Under the pieces are notes generated by a model. It was not told the origin of the DNA, did no database searches, and worked only from the letters and a program-made list of their open reading frames with translations. The translations under genes and the position numbers were made by a program. From the NCBI GenBank assembly GCA_028023455.1, contig JAQFVV010012535.1, positions 2,914,001 through 2,978,000 on the forward strand: a stretch of 64,000 nucleotides of DNA, read 5' to 3'. Position 1 is the stretch's first letter; every line of letters starts with the position of its first letter. Source of the stretch: Epiperipatus broadwayi. Its lineage: Eukaryota > Onychophora > Udeonychophora > Euonychophora > Peripatidae. This document shows positions 42,580 through 58,087 of the stretch, piece after piece.

Positions 42580-45480
42580 GAGAGTACCATATGAGCCTCA
42601 CCTAAAACAGTTTGTGTTTCTTTGTGAATTTAACTGTGCCTATATTGAATCAACAGATATAAATAACTTACACCTATCTTAAGCTTCTCATGTATCAGCT
42701 ATATATATATAAACTAGTTAGTATTAAAAGAATAATTCTAAAAATGAATAATTCTAGTTTATTTATACACACACATAAATAAAATGTTTCTAACTAATAG
42801 TATTTTTTTTTTGTTAATATAAAACTTAACATTTGACAAAGCCTTAAGTCAACATTGCATTTTTATCAGTTTGAAACAAGGGAAATAAACGTTTGGGGTT
42901 CGGTACAAATTGTATATTTTAAACAATAGAGAGTGAGCGTGATTATGTGATATGCTTGCTGAAATTAATCCAGTATAAAAACGAACTAATATTGTTACAA
43001 CAATAATCTTCTATTTAGTTATCAAGGCAAGAACTACATTTGTAAATTTAAATGTGTTCGAATTTAGAACACATTTAAGAAAAATTAAAAAAAAGAAGAT
43101 TCAATATTTTAAAACCTGCTTCAAGTAATTAATTTACTGCCTTTGAATATTATAAAGAACTATAAAAAAATAATCAGTGAATTTAACAAGGTTACAAAAG
43201 TTATCAACGTCTTCGAAATGAGCTTTCAAAATATAAATTTAAGAAGAGAAAAATTTATAAAGATGTTCTTTGGATAAATAATTTATGCCAGAGATTTCTA
43301 CTGATGTTTTAAACCCGAACATGTAAATTTATTCCTACTTAATCAATGCCTAAAATATCGTCGTAATTCTCATTTAAAAAGCTGATTTAATATTGGAGTA
43401 TTATATTGAAGAAGATGTTAAATATTTTACTACATAAATATTTAAAGAATGAATATCTGGATTGCCTCTTCGAAGGATGATCAACGAACTTTATGTTTCA
43501 ACATTCATCATCATTTTATTTCGTCTAAGGAGGGATATAAAACCGTATTCTTTCTCATCTTGGATTACTTCATTGTATAATTTAAGAACTCTTAAACTTT
43601 ATTTCCTTTGTGGATAATTATATTTACTTAGAAAAATTACTTGTATATTGAAGATGAACACTTTATTTTTTTTTAATTTTATTTAATAAAATTTAGATGT
43701 AGATATTTTGATATATACTCTGATGGAAATGACAGCTGACTAAGGTAAACGTTTTTAAATTATTTCAATTTGGAAGTAAGTTTTATTATATTCCAAATTG
43801 AATCTTACATGACAATTAACATAATATATTTTTAAACATACATAACTAATATCAGAATACATTTTATTATTAATTTAGTGTGAATGGATGTTATCGCATA
43901 TAAACATACAACACACACTGAATTATTTTAATGACACAATAGGTAGATTTATAATGTGTCATGTGTATTTATTATACGCATGATTTTAAATTATATATAT
44001 ATGTAAATGATTACATTATTTTTTTTTTTTAATATTAAATAATTTATTAGTGTATATAAGCACAGATTATAATTCCAAATTTTAATGTTTTTATGTAATA
44101 ATATTTTGTTTTTTTTATTACTGATTAAAATGTGTTAAACTTGATTTCAAAATTAAAGAGGTTTCGTTTGTTTATTTTATTTAGTCGTTTTATAAAACCA
44201 ATATTTATAAATATACATACTCATGCATATATATGTTGAATCAACTTAGTGATTTAATATTTATAAAGAAGTTATATATAGCTTATACTAAATTTATCAT
44301 TACTATGGGATACTTATGGAAATGCCTGAAGAGAGTCGATTGCAAATTTCTACTCTGAGCTCGAATTCCGAGAGTAACGAGGTTATTAATAGAGGAGTGA
44401 ATTGGATTATATTTTAAATAACATCATCCATGGCATTCTATAAGAAGACTCAAAGTCCAACTATAGCTAGATGCGACTTCCTCGAGTCCTGAAAAGGATC
44501 GTCCCGTTATAATATATATAGCCAGATTTATTTGTGTATACTAAACAGTACTACCAATCCTTTTATTATTTGTGTAAAAAAATATTATTCTTTATCTAGA
44601 CAATGGAAGATTTGAATTAGCCTAAGCATCAGTAGAATTGTACTGTTAGTTACACACAGATCAAAGTAGATATATATTTTTATATCTATTGCCTATGACT
44701 TTCACATATAGTCAAAAATATTCAGATATAACTATTAATTATGAGTCATCAATAATGAATAACATGTTTACTTGGAACTGGATTGGAGGAAAAACATTCC
44801 ATTCAACAAATGTGGAAATCACTGTAATATCAATAAGGTAAATGGTGGAAAGGTAAGACATGATGATGATGATGATAATAAAGATGGGTGTTTTATTTCT
44901 TTTCAATATAGGTATATGGATGCATTTGGGGAGAGGGCTTTTCAAACCTAATATAATTAAGTGCTACAGTTAAGAAATGTTATGGATTAATATAGCTTAG
45001 CTTAATGACTTTATCTTCTAATGATAAGATATTTAATTAAACAGGTAGGGGATTATAAGTTTTTGTTTCATGAGCTATATATTATGTGAATCAAGGCTTT
45101 ATAAGGTTAGATTTGCAGTAATATCAAACTTTATTTTATTTGAAATTTTTAATATATCATTGACAAGTTATGATTTTAAAAATTGGTTTGATTTATGACA
45201 CCTCTATTACTTTATTCCGAGCTTTTGTTTCAAAATTAGGGAAAGAAAGAAAGTTATTATTTAACTTAATAAACTTTACTTCTTTCCTTACTATTTTCCT
45301 AATTCAAAAATAGGAATAGTTCTCTATACAGGAAATATTAATAAAATTATAAATATACTACAGCTTAGTTGCTTTTGAATGAATAGGTCATCTTCCTAGC
45401 ACACAGTCCGATTTGTAAGTGAACAAACAGATAAATTCTTTAGTGGATTTTGCTATTGCAACAATATGAACAAAGGATTG
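42577..45480. other. No recognisable gene; AT-rich DNA
   Basis: No coding similarity. A less AT-rich patch at 44325-44515 contains GAGCTCGAATTCC, which resembles a tRNA B box, but no matching A box was found. Confidence 0.5.
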
Positions 45481-45594
45481 CCTTTTTTTCCTTTTTTTTT
45501 TCATGTGTCAAAGCATCGGCAGGAAAGCAAACCTGCAAACCCGGGACAACTGCTTGTAAGGCGGCTGTGTTGACCACTCGACCACTTTTTTTTA
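45481..45594 (-). mobile_element. tRNA-derived SINE, second subfamily
   Basis: On the minus strand GTGGTCGAGTGGTCAACACA forms a Leu/Ser-type tRNA 5' half with A box. GGTTTGCTTTCCTGCC stands where the B box belongs (weakened), and GATGCTTTGACACATG followed by an A-rich run is the same 3' end as in the copies at 39842 and 60055. Confidence 0.75.
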
Positions 45595-45725
45595 GAAAAG
45601 AATAAGATACATGTTAACAACAACGATAAAATAGATTGTCACAAAGTTTTATTTAGATAGAGAAGCTGCTATAAAAAGTGATGACGCATTTACATTGAAT
45701 AAAAGTACTTTCTAAATTATTTTAT

Positions 45726-45803
45726 AATTATATAATATGAGTTAAACCACTAAACATCACAAGATGGCTGAGTTTTGCTTTGTTTTGAATTATATAATAT
45801 GAG
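45726..45803. repeat. 46-bp insert between 16-bp perfect direct repeats
   Basis: AATTATATAATATGAG occurs at 45726-45741 and 45788-45803. The 46 bp between them contain CACAAGATGGC and GAGTTTTGCTTTGTTTTG. The same two blocks occur inverted at 46567-46610. Confidence 0.7.
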
Positions 45804-47600
45804 ATTTGTTTATTCATTTACTTAAGAATTTTAGAATTGTCAAATATATTCTCTGAGTGATTTACTACAGTGATAGCATATCAGTCTCTGGAAAGTGGGA
45901 TCCCAGAATTGAAATATGTGAGAGCAAAAAAATAATTTCTATTAAACACTAACATTTTCATAGATAAGAATAATTGCTTTTTAATTAGTTTGGATCAACT
46001 TATAAACAAATTCATAATGTGATTTTGATTACTTGTAAATTTATATGCATTGATCAATACAAATAACCTAATGCCATTAGGCTCACTAAAATGATAATTA
46101 AATTCTATATTCTAAATCTGCTTTAAAAATATGAAATTACAAGCAAAATGTTTTAGAATAATACTCAGAGCTTCACATTGGCAGATCTGCAATCTTTAGG
46201 GGTCTTCTCTCATATTCTGTTTCGTGACGTTCTTCAACTATCTTTATAATTATGTTCTTTAGGTAATGCATTTTTTTAAAAAAATTGTTCAATTTGTACC
46301 GCTAGAAGATTGATTGTTTGTGGAGTAATTAGCTATTTCAATATATGGGAAGTCAGTTTATATAAATAAATAAAGTTTTTTTTCATTTGTGTGATTATTA
46401 TTTATTTTATTGCCTGCTGATTTTTAATTTACACTATCCAGCAAAAATCCCCCCAAAACAAAAAAAAAAAAATAACAAAAGCAAACAGAAAACAAAACAA
46501 TTTAATCTCATAAAAGTATAAGTATGATTTGTGCTACAGACTTGTAAACACACAAAGCTGACTTTTTTCAAAACAAAGCAAAACTCTCCATATAATAGTG
46601 CCATCTTGTGCTAACAAGAGCAATCAATAGATGTCAGAAGGCTTGTGCATAAAATCCCTATCTACTGCCTACTCATCCAATATCCCCAGACTATATTTTA
46701 TGCACATTGCTTTCATCACATCATTTTATCCATTTGATATTCATATACTTTTAAAAAAAATAAATAAAATAACCTAAGAAGGAACTTACGTTCACTTCTA
46801 TTGAAGCCAAGATAGAGAGAGTTTAATCTGTTTAGTTCTATTTATAAACTGTTTTAATTGATGCCAGAGAAACTATAACAATGCTTCTCATTAACTCTTC
46901 AGTCAAATCCAGCCAGCCTTACTTACATAAAATCTTATTATATAATAGCAACGACAAATAAAAAAAAATTTTCTACATATAACATACAATATTTACATTT
47001 TAGAATGCAAATTGTATCCTTTCACTACAACATAAACTAAGCAATTAATATTACATTTTTTCATACTGCAATGAAAATATACTTTTTATACATAAATGAA
47101 ATAAAAAAAACCTCCTTTATACATTAAATATTTAGATCTATTATTTGTAATCTACTATTGTGAATGCAGTAATGAAAATACATATAATAAAAAAAGTGTA
47201 ATAATTTCATTAATACTATAAACTTTATTATTTACACATTCATTTTTAAAATGAATAAAGCCAATCCACAATTTTTTTTCATACAAGAATAAATAATAAA
47301 TGTTTTTTCTCCAATATTAATGTTGTCATAGCAACATATTGCAACACTCCCCAAGCTAATAGATTCACTATTAAAATCAAACCAAAAAGATTTGTTTTTT
47401 TTTTACAGTTGACATTATACCACATATAGAAATTTATTTCAAATTTCAGTAGACACAATATGTATATGTGTGCATGTGTGGGTATAATAATTATTATTAT
47501 TTATATGTTATAAAAATATATATTGATATTTATTTAAAATATTTTATTAATTAATTTATAATATTATTTAGAATAATTTAAAGATAATAATAATATATAG
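45804..47600. other. No recognisable gene
   Basis: AT-rich DNA. The inverted partner of the 45742-45787 insert lies at 46567-46610; otherwise nothing specific was seen. Confidence 0.5.
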
Positions 47601-47607
47601 GGTATAT

Positions 47608-47730
47608 GAGCACAGACTTTCAGACAACCCATCACTCTCCACTCTATCTAATAACACTGATACACTCAAGCACATACCTGCTGAAAAGATAAATAATCAC
47701 CAATATACATATAATAATGTTTCATAATAT
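47608..47730 (-). mobile_element. SINE-like fragment
   Basis: The minus strand matches the family at 8885-9012 and 59795-59870, including AGATAGAGTGGAGAGTG and GAAAGTCTGTGCTCATA. The tRNA-like B box is mutated (GTGCTCATATACC). Confidence 0.55.
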
Positions 47731-48470
47731 TTTAATTTTATAAAGCACTGAGAAAAAGGTTGTTAATTTGATATTCATACTGTTATTATTTTCAAAAATG
47801 TATAATTTAGAAAACTTGGAAATTGAATAGTATCTTTAAAAAAATGGCATGGAAGATCATCTGCAATTAGGAAGTAAATATATCATATCTATAACAAAAA
47901 TATTTAAGGTAGATTTCACTTCAATCATAGGCTAAAATATATAGAATTCCAGCTTATATCTAAAAATACATATTATTTATATATCTCCAAGTTGAATTAT
48001 AATAAAATGCCAGCAATTCTCACTCTTTGCAGAAACTTAAATATACTAAGGGAATTACTGACAAAGCAATTGATAGCAGTAAATATTTTAAACGTAGTTG
48101 AAATATTTCAATATGGATTAAAAGAATTCACAGTTAACTAACAGAAATATTAAAGCTGTAAGAAAATAATGCAGAAAAATTTCTATTAGTAACTACAAGA
48201 TTATTTAAAGAAACACCTGTTGTGCATAATTCCAATATTTTAATCTGTATAAACTTTAATATAAGTGGTCTTAAACATAATAACATTTGGTTACGATATA
48301 TCATACTTGAGTTGTTTCTGCTATTTATATATTTTAAAGTGCTTTATAAGTAGTATATGTATACATTATATTGTTATTGTTAAATCCGCACTTACAACTG
48401 TGCCAATGTTATATCTGCAAGTCATACTGTGCGGTCAGCCAATAATGTTATACAATTCTCACGCTGTTCC
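47731..48470. other. No recognisable gene
   Basis: AT-rich DNA leading into the minisatellite. The open frame 48265-48537 runs into the repeat and has no recognisable domain. Confidence 0.5.
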
Positions 48471-48474
48471 TTTT

Positions 48475-49115
48475 CAACGAGTGCTCTCCAACGAATTGGT
48501 CTGCAACGAAGCTCTCCAACAAATTGGTCTGCAATAAATGCTCTCCAATGAATTGGTCTGAAATGAAGCTCTCCAATGAATTGGTCTGCAATCTCTCTGC
48601 TGAATTGGTCTGCAATGAATGCTCTCCAACGAATTGGTCTGCCACGAAGCTCTCCAAATGAATTGGTCTGCAACAAAGCTCTCCAACAAATTGGTCTGCA
48701 ACCTCTCCGCTGAATTGGTCTGCAATGAATGCTCTCCAACGAATTGGTCTGCCATGAAGCTCTCCAAATGAATTGGTCTGCAACGAAGCTCTCCAACAAA
48801 TTGGTCTGCAACCTCTCCACTGAATTGGTCTGCAATGAATGCTTTCCAACAAATTGGTCTGCAATGAAGCTCTCCAATGAATTGGTCTGCAATGAAACTC
48901 TCCAATGAATGCTCTATTCCTGCAACTAATGCTTCTACTCTGCAACTAATGCTCTGCTCTGCAATGAATGCTTCTACTCTGCAACTAATGCTCTGCTCTG
49001 CAACTAATGCTTCTACTCTGCAACTAATGCTTCTTCTCTGCAATGAATGCCCTGCTCTGCAACTAATTTTCTGCTCTGCAACTAATGCTCTGCTCTGCAA
49101 CTAATGCTCTACTCT
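48475..49115. repeat. Minisatellite with 110-bp higher-order repeat
   Basis: 48475-48910 is built from about 27-bp units around CTCTCCAA.GAATTGGTCTGCAA. Four variant units make a 110-bp higher-order repeat starting at 48601, 48711 and 48821. 48918-49115 continues with about 18-bp units around CTGCAACTAATGCTTCTA. The array is far more GC-rich than the window. All three minus-strand frames and one plus frame stay open, giving repetitive peptides, a consequence of a stop-free unit whose length is not a multiple of three. Confidence 0.92.
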
Positions 49116-49330
49116 GCTGAAGTCTCCCCATTTCTGTGGGCTCTTCCAGCTACACCCATGGACTACATTTCCACTGGGCGCTGGTCATTTACTGCAAGCA
49201 CTGACGCGAGATATCTCTACTCAAAACTACTAGACATCTACTCTAATACTGCTACTCAACTGTGTGACTACTCTCTACTGGAGTTGTCCTCTAATTACTG
49301 CCCTGTGTAGATGTTACCCAGTCTTCTTAT
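49116..49330. other. GC-richer flank of the minisatellite
   Basis: Unique-looking sequence rich in CTACT steps, less AT-rich than its surroundings. It may be diverged array DNA or part of the same unknown element; no gene is recognised. Confidence 0.45.
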
Positions 49331-50260
49331 CACTCTCTGACAACTGCAACGATCAATCAATGCACTGACCAATAAGGTAATGTCTCTTCTCTAGAAACAT
49401 TTGTAATTAGCAATTATTTCTAGGAATTGTCGATCGCCATTATGTCAATGCACTAATTAAATTCCTCAGCTATCAGAGCGCGATCTAAAAACAGCCTTAT
49501 GACTAAATTCTAGTTTTTTTCTGGAGTGCACAAACATGTCTGCCATTTTACAAAACACTACAGTTATTATGATTTAACTATACTAAATTTAGATGCTGTT
49601 TAAATTTTTTGTTAATAATATAAAATTTTCATGGGGTTTATTTATTATTAATAATTAGAAGAGTGACTTCTTTTCCATTTAGACAAATAAATAAAATTTA
49701 AAAAAAATATATACAGACAATTTTGCATAATTGCTATAGATTTAACTTTGCTTCTACGAACATAAAGTGATATTAAATAAATTATTTGAGGTCACTAGCA
49801 AATGTGAATGTTAAATAAATAAATGTTAAATATTTATAACATCTTATCATAATATTCTTACAATTAATAATATAACTTAATCAGTTACATTCATAAATTT
49901 ATTTGTTTATTTATGAAGGTATGGATTTATATAAAAGTATTATTATTAACAGGGATGGAGGTGTTCTATGATTCCAAGTTTGAAATTATATTATGTATAC
50001 AATATATTGTTCTGCCTTGAATAGACAAAGAATGCAGGTGTGAAACTTCTGCTTATTTGTATTATTATTATATGCATACTGGAAATATGCATTTCTGCTT
50101 TATGTTGATCAATGATATTTGTGCCCTTTATATATATTTGCAAAGAAATCAAATCATATATCACATGATCTCATTTAACAAGCTTGTATTACAAATGTTA
50201 TCTAATGAGCTTGCCAATAGTTCTTATCAAGCTTTTCAGAGAATATCCCCAAACCCCCCC

Positions 50261-50357
<97 letters not shown>

Positions 50358-53300
50358 AGCCCTTTGGTTTATTCCATCTATAATTAAATATAATAAAATG
50401 AAGTAATTGTGGAAATTTTTTTTTTTTTTGATATAAAGAAAAGTTAAGTTTTATTTGAGAAAGTAATGGCTATATAGCTCAAAAGCAACATATATAGAGA
50501 CAGTTTGTGTTTGTATGGAATATCTATTACTAAAGAGTTGATGAGAATTAAGATTGAATTGATTGTCAGTAGCTGTAGTTAACAGTTTCTATCTAGAGAA
50601 TAAGTTTAAAGTTATAGGAGATTATGGTGAATATTTATGTTTATGATTATCAGAAATTATAATTGATTTTATGCTCGAAGTTATAAGAAGTTATGATGGA
50701 TATTTGTGTTCATATAGTCTGAATAATCAGTTATAGTAACATGTTCTGCACAGGTATGTATGGGTGATACAGATATATGGGTTTGATTTTTTTTCTTTCC
50801 TTTATAGAAACTGACATAATTTTTTTTTTAAATTATTAAAAATGTAAATCTAAATAAGAAATTATTTAGATTAAATGAATGTAGCCTTTGTTTGACCAAA
50901 AAAGTGTTAGCAAGCTTATGTTTTCAATTATGTCTTCTTTAACTAATTTTCCATAAATTAATCGACAATGTGTTAATTAAAGAGATCTGGTTGCAGATCA
51001 GACAAAGTTGTTAAAAAAGTAACACTTTAGAAAGAGTTATTGTTCATTCTGAGTGAGGATTTTTTAATTAGACTTGAAGGGGAACCACTGGGGTGGAGGT
51101 GGAGGTTTAACATGTGTTTTCTTTTTTCCCTTCACTCTATAAAAAGTGACTGGAGAAAGTGAAAAGAACCTTTTGCTAATTAAGAACAATGGGCTAACTA
51201 AGAATTAATCTCCAAATTTTTTTTTAAATTTTTTTTCTCAGAATTTAATAATGCATTTAAGTTTTATAGTAGACCAAAATATGAATTTCTAATTTGTCCA
51301 TAAATGGTGCATATCTCTTTTCCTCAAATTAATTATGAAGTCAACTTTTAACAAGACATTTTATACTAAATGCTACAACTTATCCATTCTGCTTTTTAAA
51401 AATTCATTGAAGGAGAGAATTGTCAAACTTCTGTATGAAATTCAGATTATAATAATTATATGGCTCTTTAAAATTTGTTTAAAGAATTTGCAGTAAACTT
51501 CTAAAGAAAAAGATGTTTAAAAAGTTAATTCATGTTAGTAATCAGAGACTGCTTGTTGTATATAGTTTGAGCCTTTAAATGGAAAAGAAGAAGAAAAGAA
51601 AACAAAGTGAATTCAAATCCAGGAAGAAACTCATCAAATGGAAGGTAACTAATCAAACTCTTTTAAAATTTATTAATTCTCCCGTAGCTACCCTTTTGAT
51701 TTAAAATAACTATCTATGTTTTTTATCTATCTTGATTCAAATGACTGTCTGTGCATTCTATATGCATTTGATTAAAATAACTGTCTGATGTGCAACTATA
51801 TAGCTATCTCAAGTAAAATGAACTGAATATATTAATTGATGATGGACAGTGGAAGGAAAAGACATTTAAAGAGACTATCTGTAATGTTGATATTTATTCT
51901 TTATTTTATTTCGTTTATATAATATGTCATTTGTTTTTTTTTTTATTATATTTCATTTTGTTTATATGCTATGTCACACTCTAATCACTGGATTATTTGA
52001 TTTAATATTTTGTTTATGTTTAAAATGTTTGAAGGAAAGAAAGGAAAATAATTTTGATACCATTTAAGTATAGATGCTCACGTAAATTTAGACTTAAAAC
52101 TAAAGAGAGAAATGATATAAATATTTTATTATTCTTAACAAAATTTTAATTTGTGCTTAATGTTAAATGTGAAGAGGGAGGGGATGGTCGTATAAAACCC
52201 ATTATTATGCTGTGAGTGTTAATCTGTTATTAATATAAATATTAGGTATGTTGTTGGCTTGACTGGTTAAAATTGAAATAATTCATATATGTATTGATTT
52301 GGGATCTGGTTAGTCTTTGTCATTTATCTAGGCTGGAATCGATGTATGTGTGGGCATATTTAAAGCTATAAATGCTTGTCATTACTAATGTAAAGTAACC
52401 CTACCACCCTACAGATGGGAAATAGCTGTCTCGTAATTTAATTACCATGGAAGTCGGAGATGACTGAGTTTCACTCCATTTATTTGTTAAGATATGGAAT
52501 TATTGATAAAGTTACTGTTTACGTGTAGAAATGTTTTGCATGCCAATATAGAGAATAGGTGTCTAAGAGAAGCTCTTTACACGATTCTGGATCTTAAGAA
52601 AAGATTTCTCTCTCTCGCTCAAGCAAATAATTTAAGTTTGAGGTTGATGTTGTTGTTTTTTAACTTCCCTTATCAAGACGTAGCTGTGTGCGTGTTATAG
52701 ATATTGCATGGTGATGTGTAATATGAAGAGAGTTTTTCTTATGTGGGACAGAATACCTGAAAGGATAAGGATTCAGTCAGATGTACATGTATGATGAAGA
52801 ATGACAAAGATTTTAATTAATAAACTAACCGATCTGTGTTGATTTTTTTTTTTGAATGATGGTAAATTGAGGTCGTCGAGCTCAGTGGACATACTGACCT
52901 AATTAAGATATATACAGTCAAAACATAAAGATCTGACAAGCATGAATGTAAAAGTGTGGGTTTTGAATTTAAACCCGTTTGCAAAATTAGTAGGATAATT
53001 TTATGACATAATCCTTCTTCATTGGAAATGTGAAAATTATTGCTTGATAAAATGGTTTAGAAATTTAAGATTATTTCACATTATTAGTTAGAATAATTGA
53101 AGCGAATATATTATTTTGGAATAGTCCAATGGATAATGTTTACAATAAAAAAAAAGGGGGGGGAGTAGAAATTTATGGGTTTTCTTCTCTTTCAAGGTAA
53201 GTTTTCTTAGAGCTAAAATATACGGAATTCTGATTCTGTGTGTGAGCGTTTGTATTTATTATTATTGTCAATTATTTATTTAATAAATAAATGGGTCAAG

Positions 53301-53585
53301 CAATAAATAAGTCATCCAGAAAATTGAATTAATTAAACAGGTATTCGAACCATAGTCTTTAGTAAATCTGAATCATGTATTTGAGTGCAACAATATTAGA
53401 TTTGAGTGTGTTTTCATTTTATTTTAGTTTTTATCATATTTGTTAATGTAATAAAGTTTATTATTGTTATAAGATTACATTGTGTTTTGATGTTTCAAAT
53501 ATCTCCAGAATCTATATATCCAGCACCTATATTTAAAGTAATATTAGTTCATATTTAAATTTAATTATTTATTTTATAATAATAC
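49331..53585. other. No recognisable gene; possible retrozyme relic near 50180
   Basis: Mostly AT-rich non-coding DNA. 50178-50240 resembles the terminal part of a family-1 retrozyme unit (AGCTTGTAT, GAGCTT, CCAATAG, TTATCAAGCTTT in the same order), without a hammerhead. The open frame at 52494-52700 has no recognisable domain. Confidence 0.45.
50254..50354. repeat. C8 (CT)n(AT)n microsatellite
   Basis: A C run, about nine CT units and about 38 AT units follow one another without interruption. Confidence 0.95.
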
Positions 53586-53850
53586 TTTATTTCTAAGATC
53601 GACTTGCAGTAGTCATTATTACATTGTTTCCATATTCGATTCACATAGTTAATTTTTTATTGATAATTTATTTCCATGATTGATTTGCAGTATTAATTTT
53701 ATCTTGAATATTCCTATATTCGATTAATATAATCCATTTTGTAAAAATCACTTTTATATAATTCATTTTAACGTAATTTACTGTCATAATTAATTTGCAT
53801 AATCTGATTTTATGATTCATTTCCGTACTTTACTTTCATAAGTAAATTTT
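53586..53850. repeat. Degenerate tandem repeat, about 78-80 bp period
   Basis: Units near 53586 and 53664 align along their length (TTTATTTC..AGAT.GA.TTGCAGTA, then TATTCGATT.A.ATA). A third, more diverged unit follows with TTTACTGTCATAATTAATTTGCA. Confidence 0.6.
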
Positions 53851-54735
53851 GATTGATTTATCTGATTAATGTCCGTGGTTTACTTCCATATTTTACTTTA
53901 GCAAAATAAAATTATTAAGGTTATTAATTAAAATAGATTAGAAATAATAGAATAAAATGACAGGGAATAGTTAAGTTAAGTTTAGCAAATTTAATCTTTT
54001 GATTCATTGTAATGTTGTGAATATTGGGAGCAGACATAAAATCCCTTTCCTGCTCTCGGTGTTTAGAGTGATTCCCACTATTAAACTCGTATTAAAATTT
54101 ATTTTGCATATATGGAATCATATCCATTACAGTGTAATCGTTTATATGGGCACCTCTTGACAGATCTAGACCTTGAGAAAGAGCAGTTCAATTATTAATC
54201 TAAGAGCTAGTTTGGAAGTCAAGTAGCTTATTATAACAACATTATCATACTATAATGAATTATTCTACTATTATAAAATAGGGATCATGAATTGATAGTT
54301 GATCTAAAGATATAGGTGTGTTAGAGAAATAAGATTAGGGATTCTCAGATTAGAGAACATAACACAGACATTCCGTGTTATATAATTGTGGCTATTGAAA
54401 GTGATAGATGCTGAGAACGAAAAATAAAGTAATGGGATTAAATGCGGAGGATTTATTTGTGATAAATTTTATCTAGTACTAAATTAAATAATGATTTTAT
54501 ATTATGAACATAGATTATGAGTTCTCTGCATTAATTACTGAGTTATTTCCAGTCAGATATAAATGAGAACTGTATACAATATTTTCTGTAGTTACCACTA
54601 GAGATCCGATATTTATAATAAAGTTGTGGAAGAAAGTTGTCTCATTATTATAAATTTTATAATAAATTTATCATGAAATATTTGCATGACTAATGCTAGG
54701 TTTGAAATTAAGACCACATGGATTGAATGGTTTTA

Positions 54736-56693
<1,958 letters not shown>

Positions 56694-56857
56694 ATTATAT
56701 ATATATATATGAAAAACAAAAAAAACACAAGTTAAAAAACTTGGTAATGCTTGTATTTATGATAACAGATGGCGTTCTACCAAAAACACCGTCAAGCGTA
56801 GTTTTCTGTTTACACAAACATCAGAGCGAGCATTCACTATCTCTAACTTTAATTCCA

Positions 56858-56901
56858 CTTTCAGATCATGATTTCAAGCTATTTGCTATCATCAGTGAAA
56901 G
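56858..56901 (-). ncRNA. Type-I hammerhead ribozyme motif (inverted unit)
   Basis: Minus strand: CTTTCA, CTGATGA (56889-56895), TAGC-AAATA-GCTT, GAAA, TCATGA, TC, TGAAAG. Stem I has 6 bp, stem II AGC/GCT with a T-T closing mismatch, and stem III A-T plus TC/GA. The predicted cleavage triplet is ATC. Confidence 0.75.
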
Positions 56902-57258
56902 ACAGGAATAAGAAACTAGATCTAAACACAAACTTTGAGCATTTATGAAACAGTTTCTATTCAGTTTGCAAGTGTGAATCTTTTATACACGTTAATGTCT
57001 TCAAACTCAGCATAGCAAGCCAGATAGCTACATGGGTCTGATCTCAGTTCAGCATCACCACATAGTAGAAGCCTCTGCAATGATGAGGCTTCTACTATGT
57101 GGTGATGCTGAACCGAGATCAGACCCATGTAGCTATCTGGCTTGCTATGCTGAGTTTGAAGACATTACCATGTCTAAAAGATTCACACTTGCAAGCTGAA
57201 TAGAAACTGTTTCATAAATGCTCAGAGTTTGTGTTTAGATCTAGTTTCTTATTCCTGT

Positions 57259-57302
57259 CTTTCACTGACGATAGCAAATAGCTTGAAATCATGATCTGAA
57301 AG
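57259..57302 (+). ncRNA. Type-I hammerhead ribozyme motif (tandem unit 1)
   Basis: CTTTCA, CTGACGA (57265-57271), stem II, GAAA (57285-57288), TCATGA, TC, TGAAAG. The C in the core is at position 7, where any base is tolerated, so the core remains valid. Confidence 0.75.
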
Positions 57303-57679
57303 TGGAATTAAAGTTAGAGATAGTGAATGCTCGCTCTGACGTTTATGTAAACAGAAAACTATGCTTGACGGTGTATTTGGTAGAACACCATCTGTTATCA
57401 TAAATACAAGCATTAGCAAGTTTTTTAACTTGTGTTTTTTTTGTTTTTCATAAATGTACCTTTGAGGTCTTTCTTGCAATGATGTATATTGCAGAGGCTT
57501 CTACTATGTGGTGATGCTGAACTGAGATCAGACCCATGTAGCTATATGGCTTGCTATGCTGAGTTTGAAGACATTAACGTGTCTAAAAGATTCACGCTTG
57601 CAAGCTGAATAGAAACTGTTTCATAAATGCTCAGAGTTTGTGTTTAGATCTAGTTTCTTATTCCTTTTCTTATTCCTGT

Positions 57680-57723
57680 TTTTCACTGATGATAGCAAAT
57701 AGCTTGAAATCATGATCTGAAAG
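57680..57723 (+). ncRNA. Type-I hammerhead ribozyme motif (tandem unit 2)
   Basis: TTTTCA, CTGATGA (57686-57692), stem II, GAAA, TCATGA, TC, TGAAAG. One stem I pair becomes T-G; the core is intact. Cleavage here and in unit 1 would release a 421-nt RNA (57297-57717). Confidence 0.75.
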
Positions 57724-58087
57724 TGGAATTAAAGTTAGAGATAGTGAATGCTCATTCTGACGTTTATGTAAACAGAAAACTACGCTTGATGGTGTTTTTG
57801 GTAGAACGCCATCTGTTATCATAAATACAAGCGTTAGCAAGTTTTTTAACTTGTCTTTTTTTGTTTTTCATAAATATACCTTTGAGGTCTTTCTTGCAAT
57901 GATGTATATTGCAGAGGCTTCTACTATGTGGTGATGCTGAACTGAGATCAGACCCATGTAGCTATCTGGCTTGCTATGCTGAGTTTGAAGACATTAACAT
58001 GTCTAAAAGATTCACGCTTGCAAGCTGAATAGAAACTGTTTCATAAATGCTCAGAGTTTGTGTTTAGATCTAGTTTCTTATTCCTGT

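Noticed and set aside
45758-46610. An 853-bp MITE with CACAAGATGGC terminal inverted repeats
   Set aside because: The left block is better explained as a separate 46-bp insert flanked by its own 16-bp direct repeats; flanks of the supposed element do not match.
48422-49104. Three overlapping minus-strand frames and one plus frame of up to 208 codons in the minisatellite
   Set aside because: All frames are open at once and consist of repeat-derived peptides; unit length is not a multiple of three, so no single frame is favoured.
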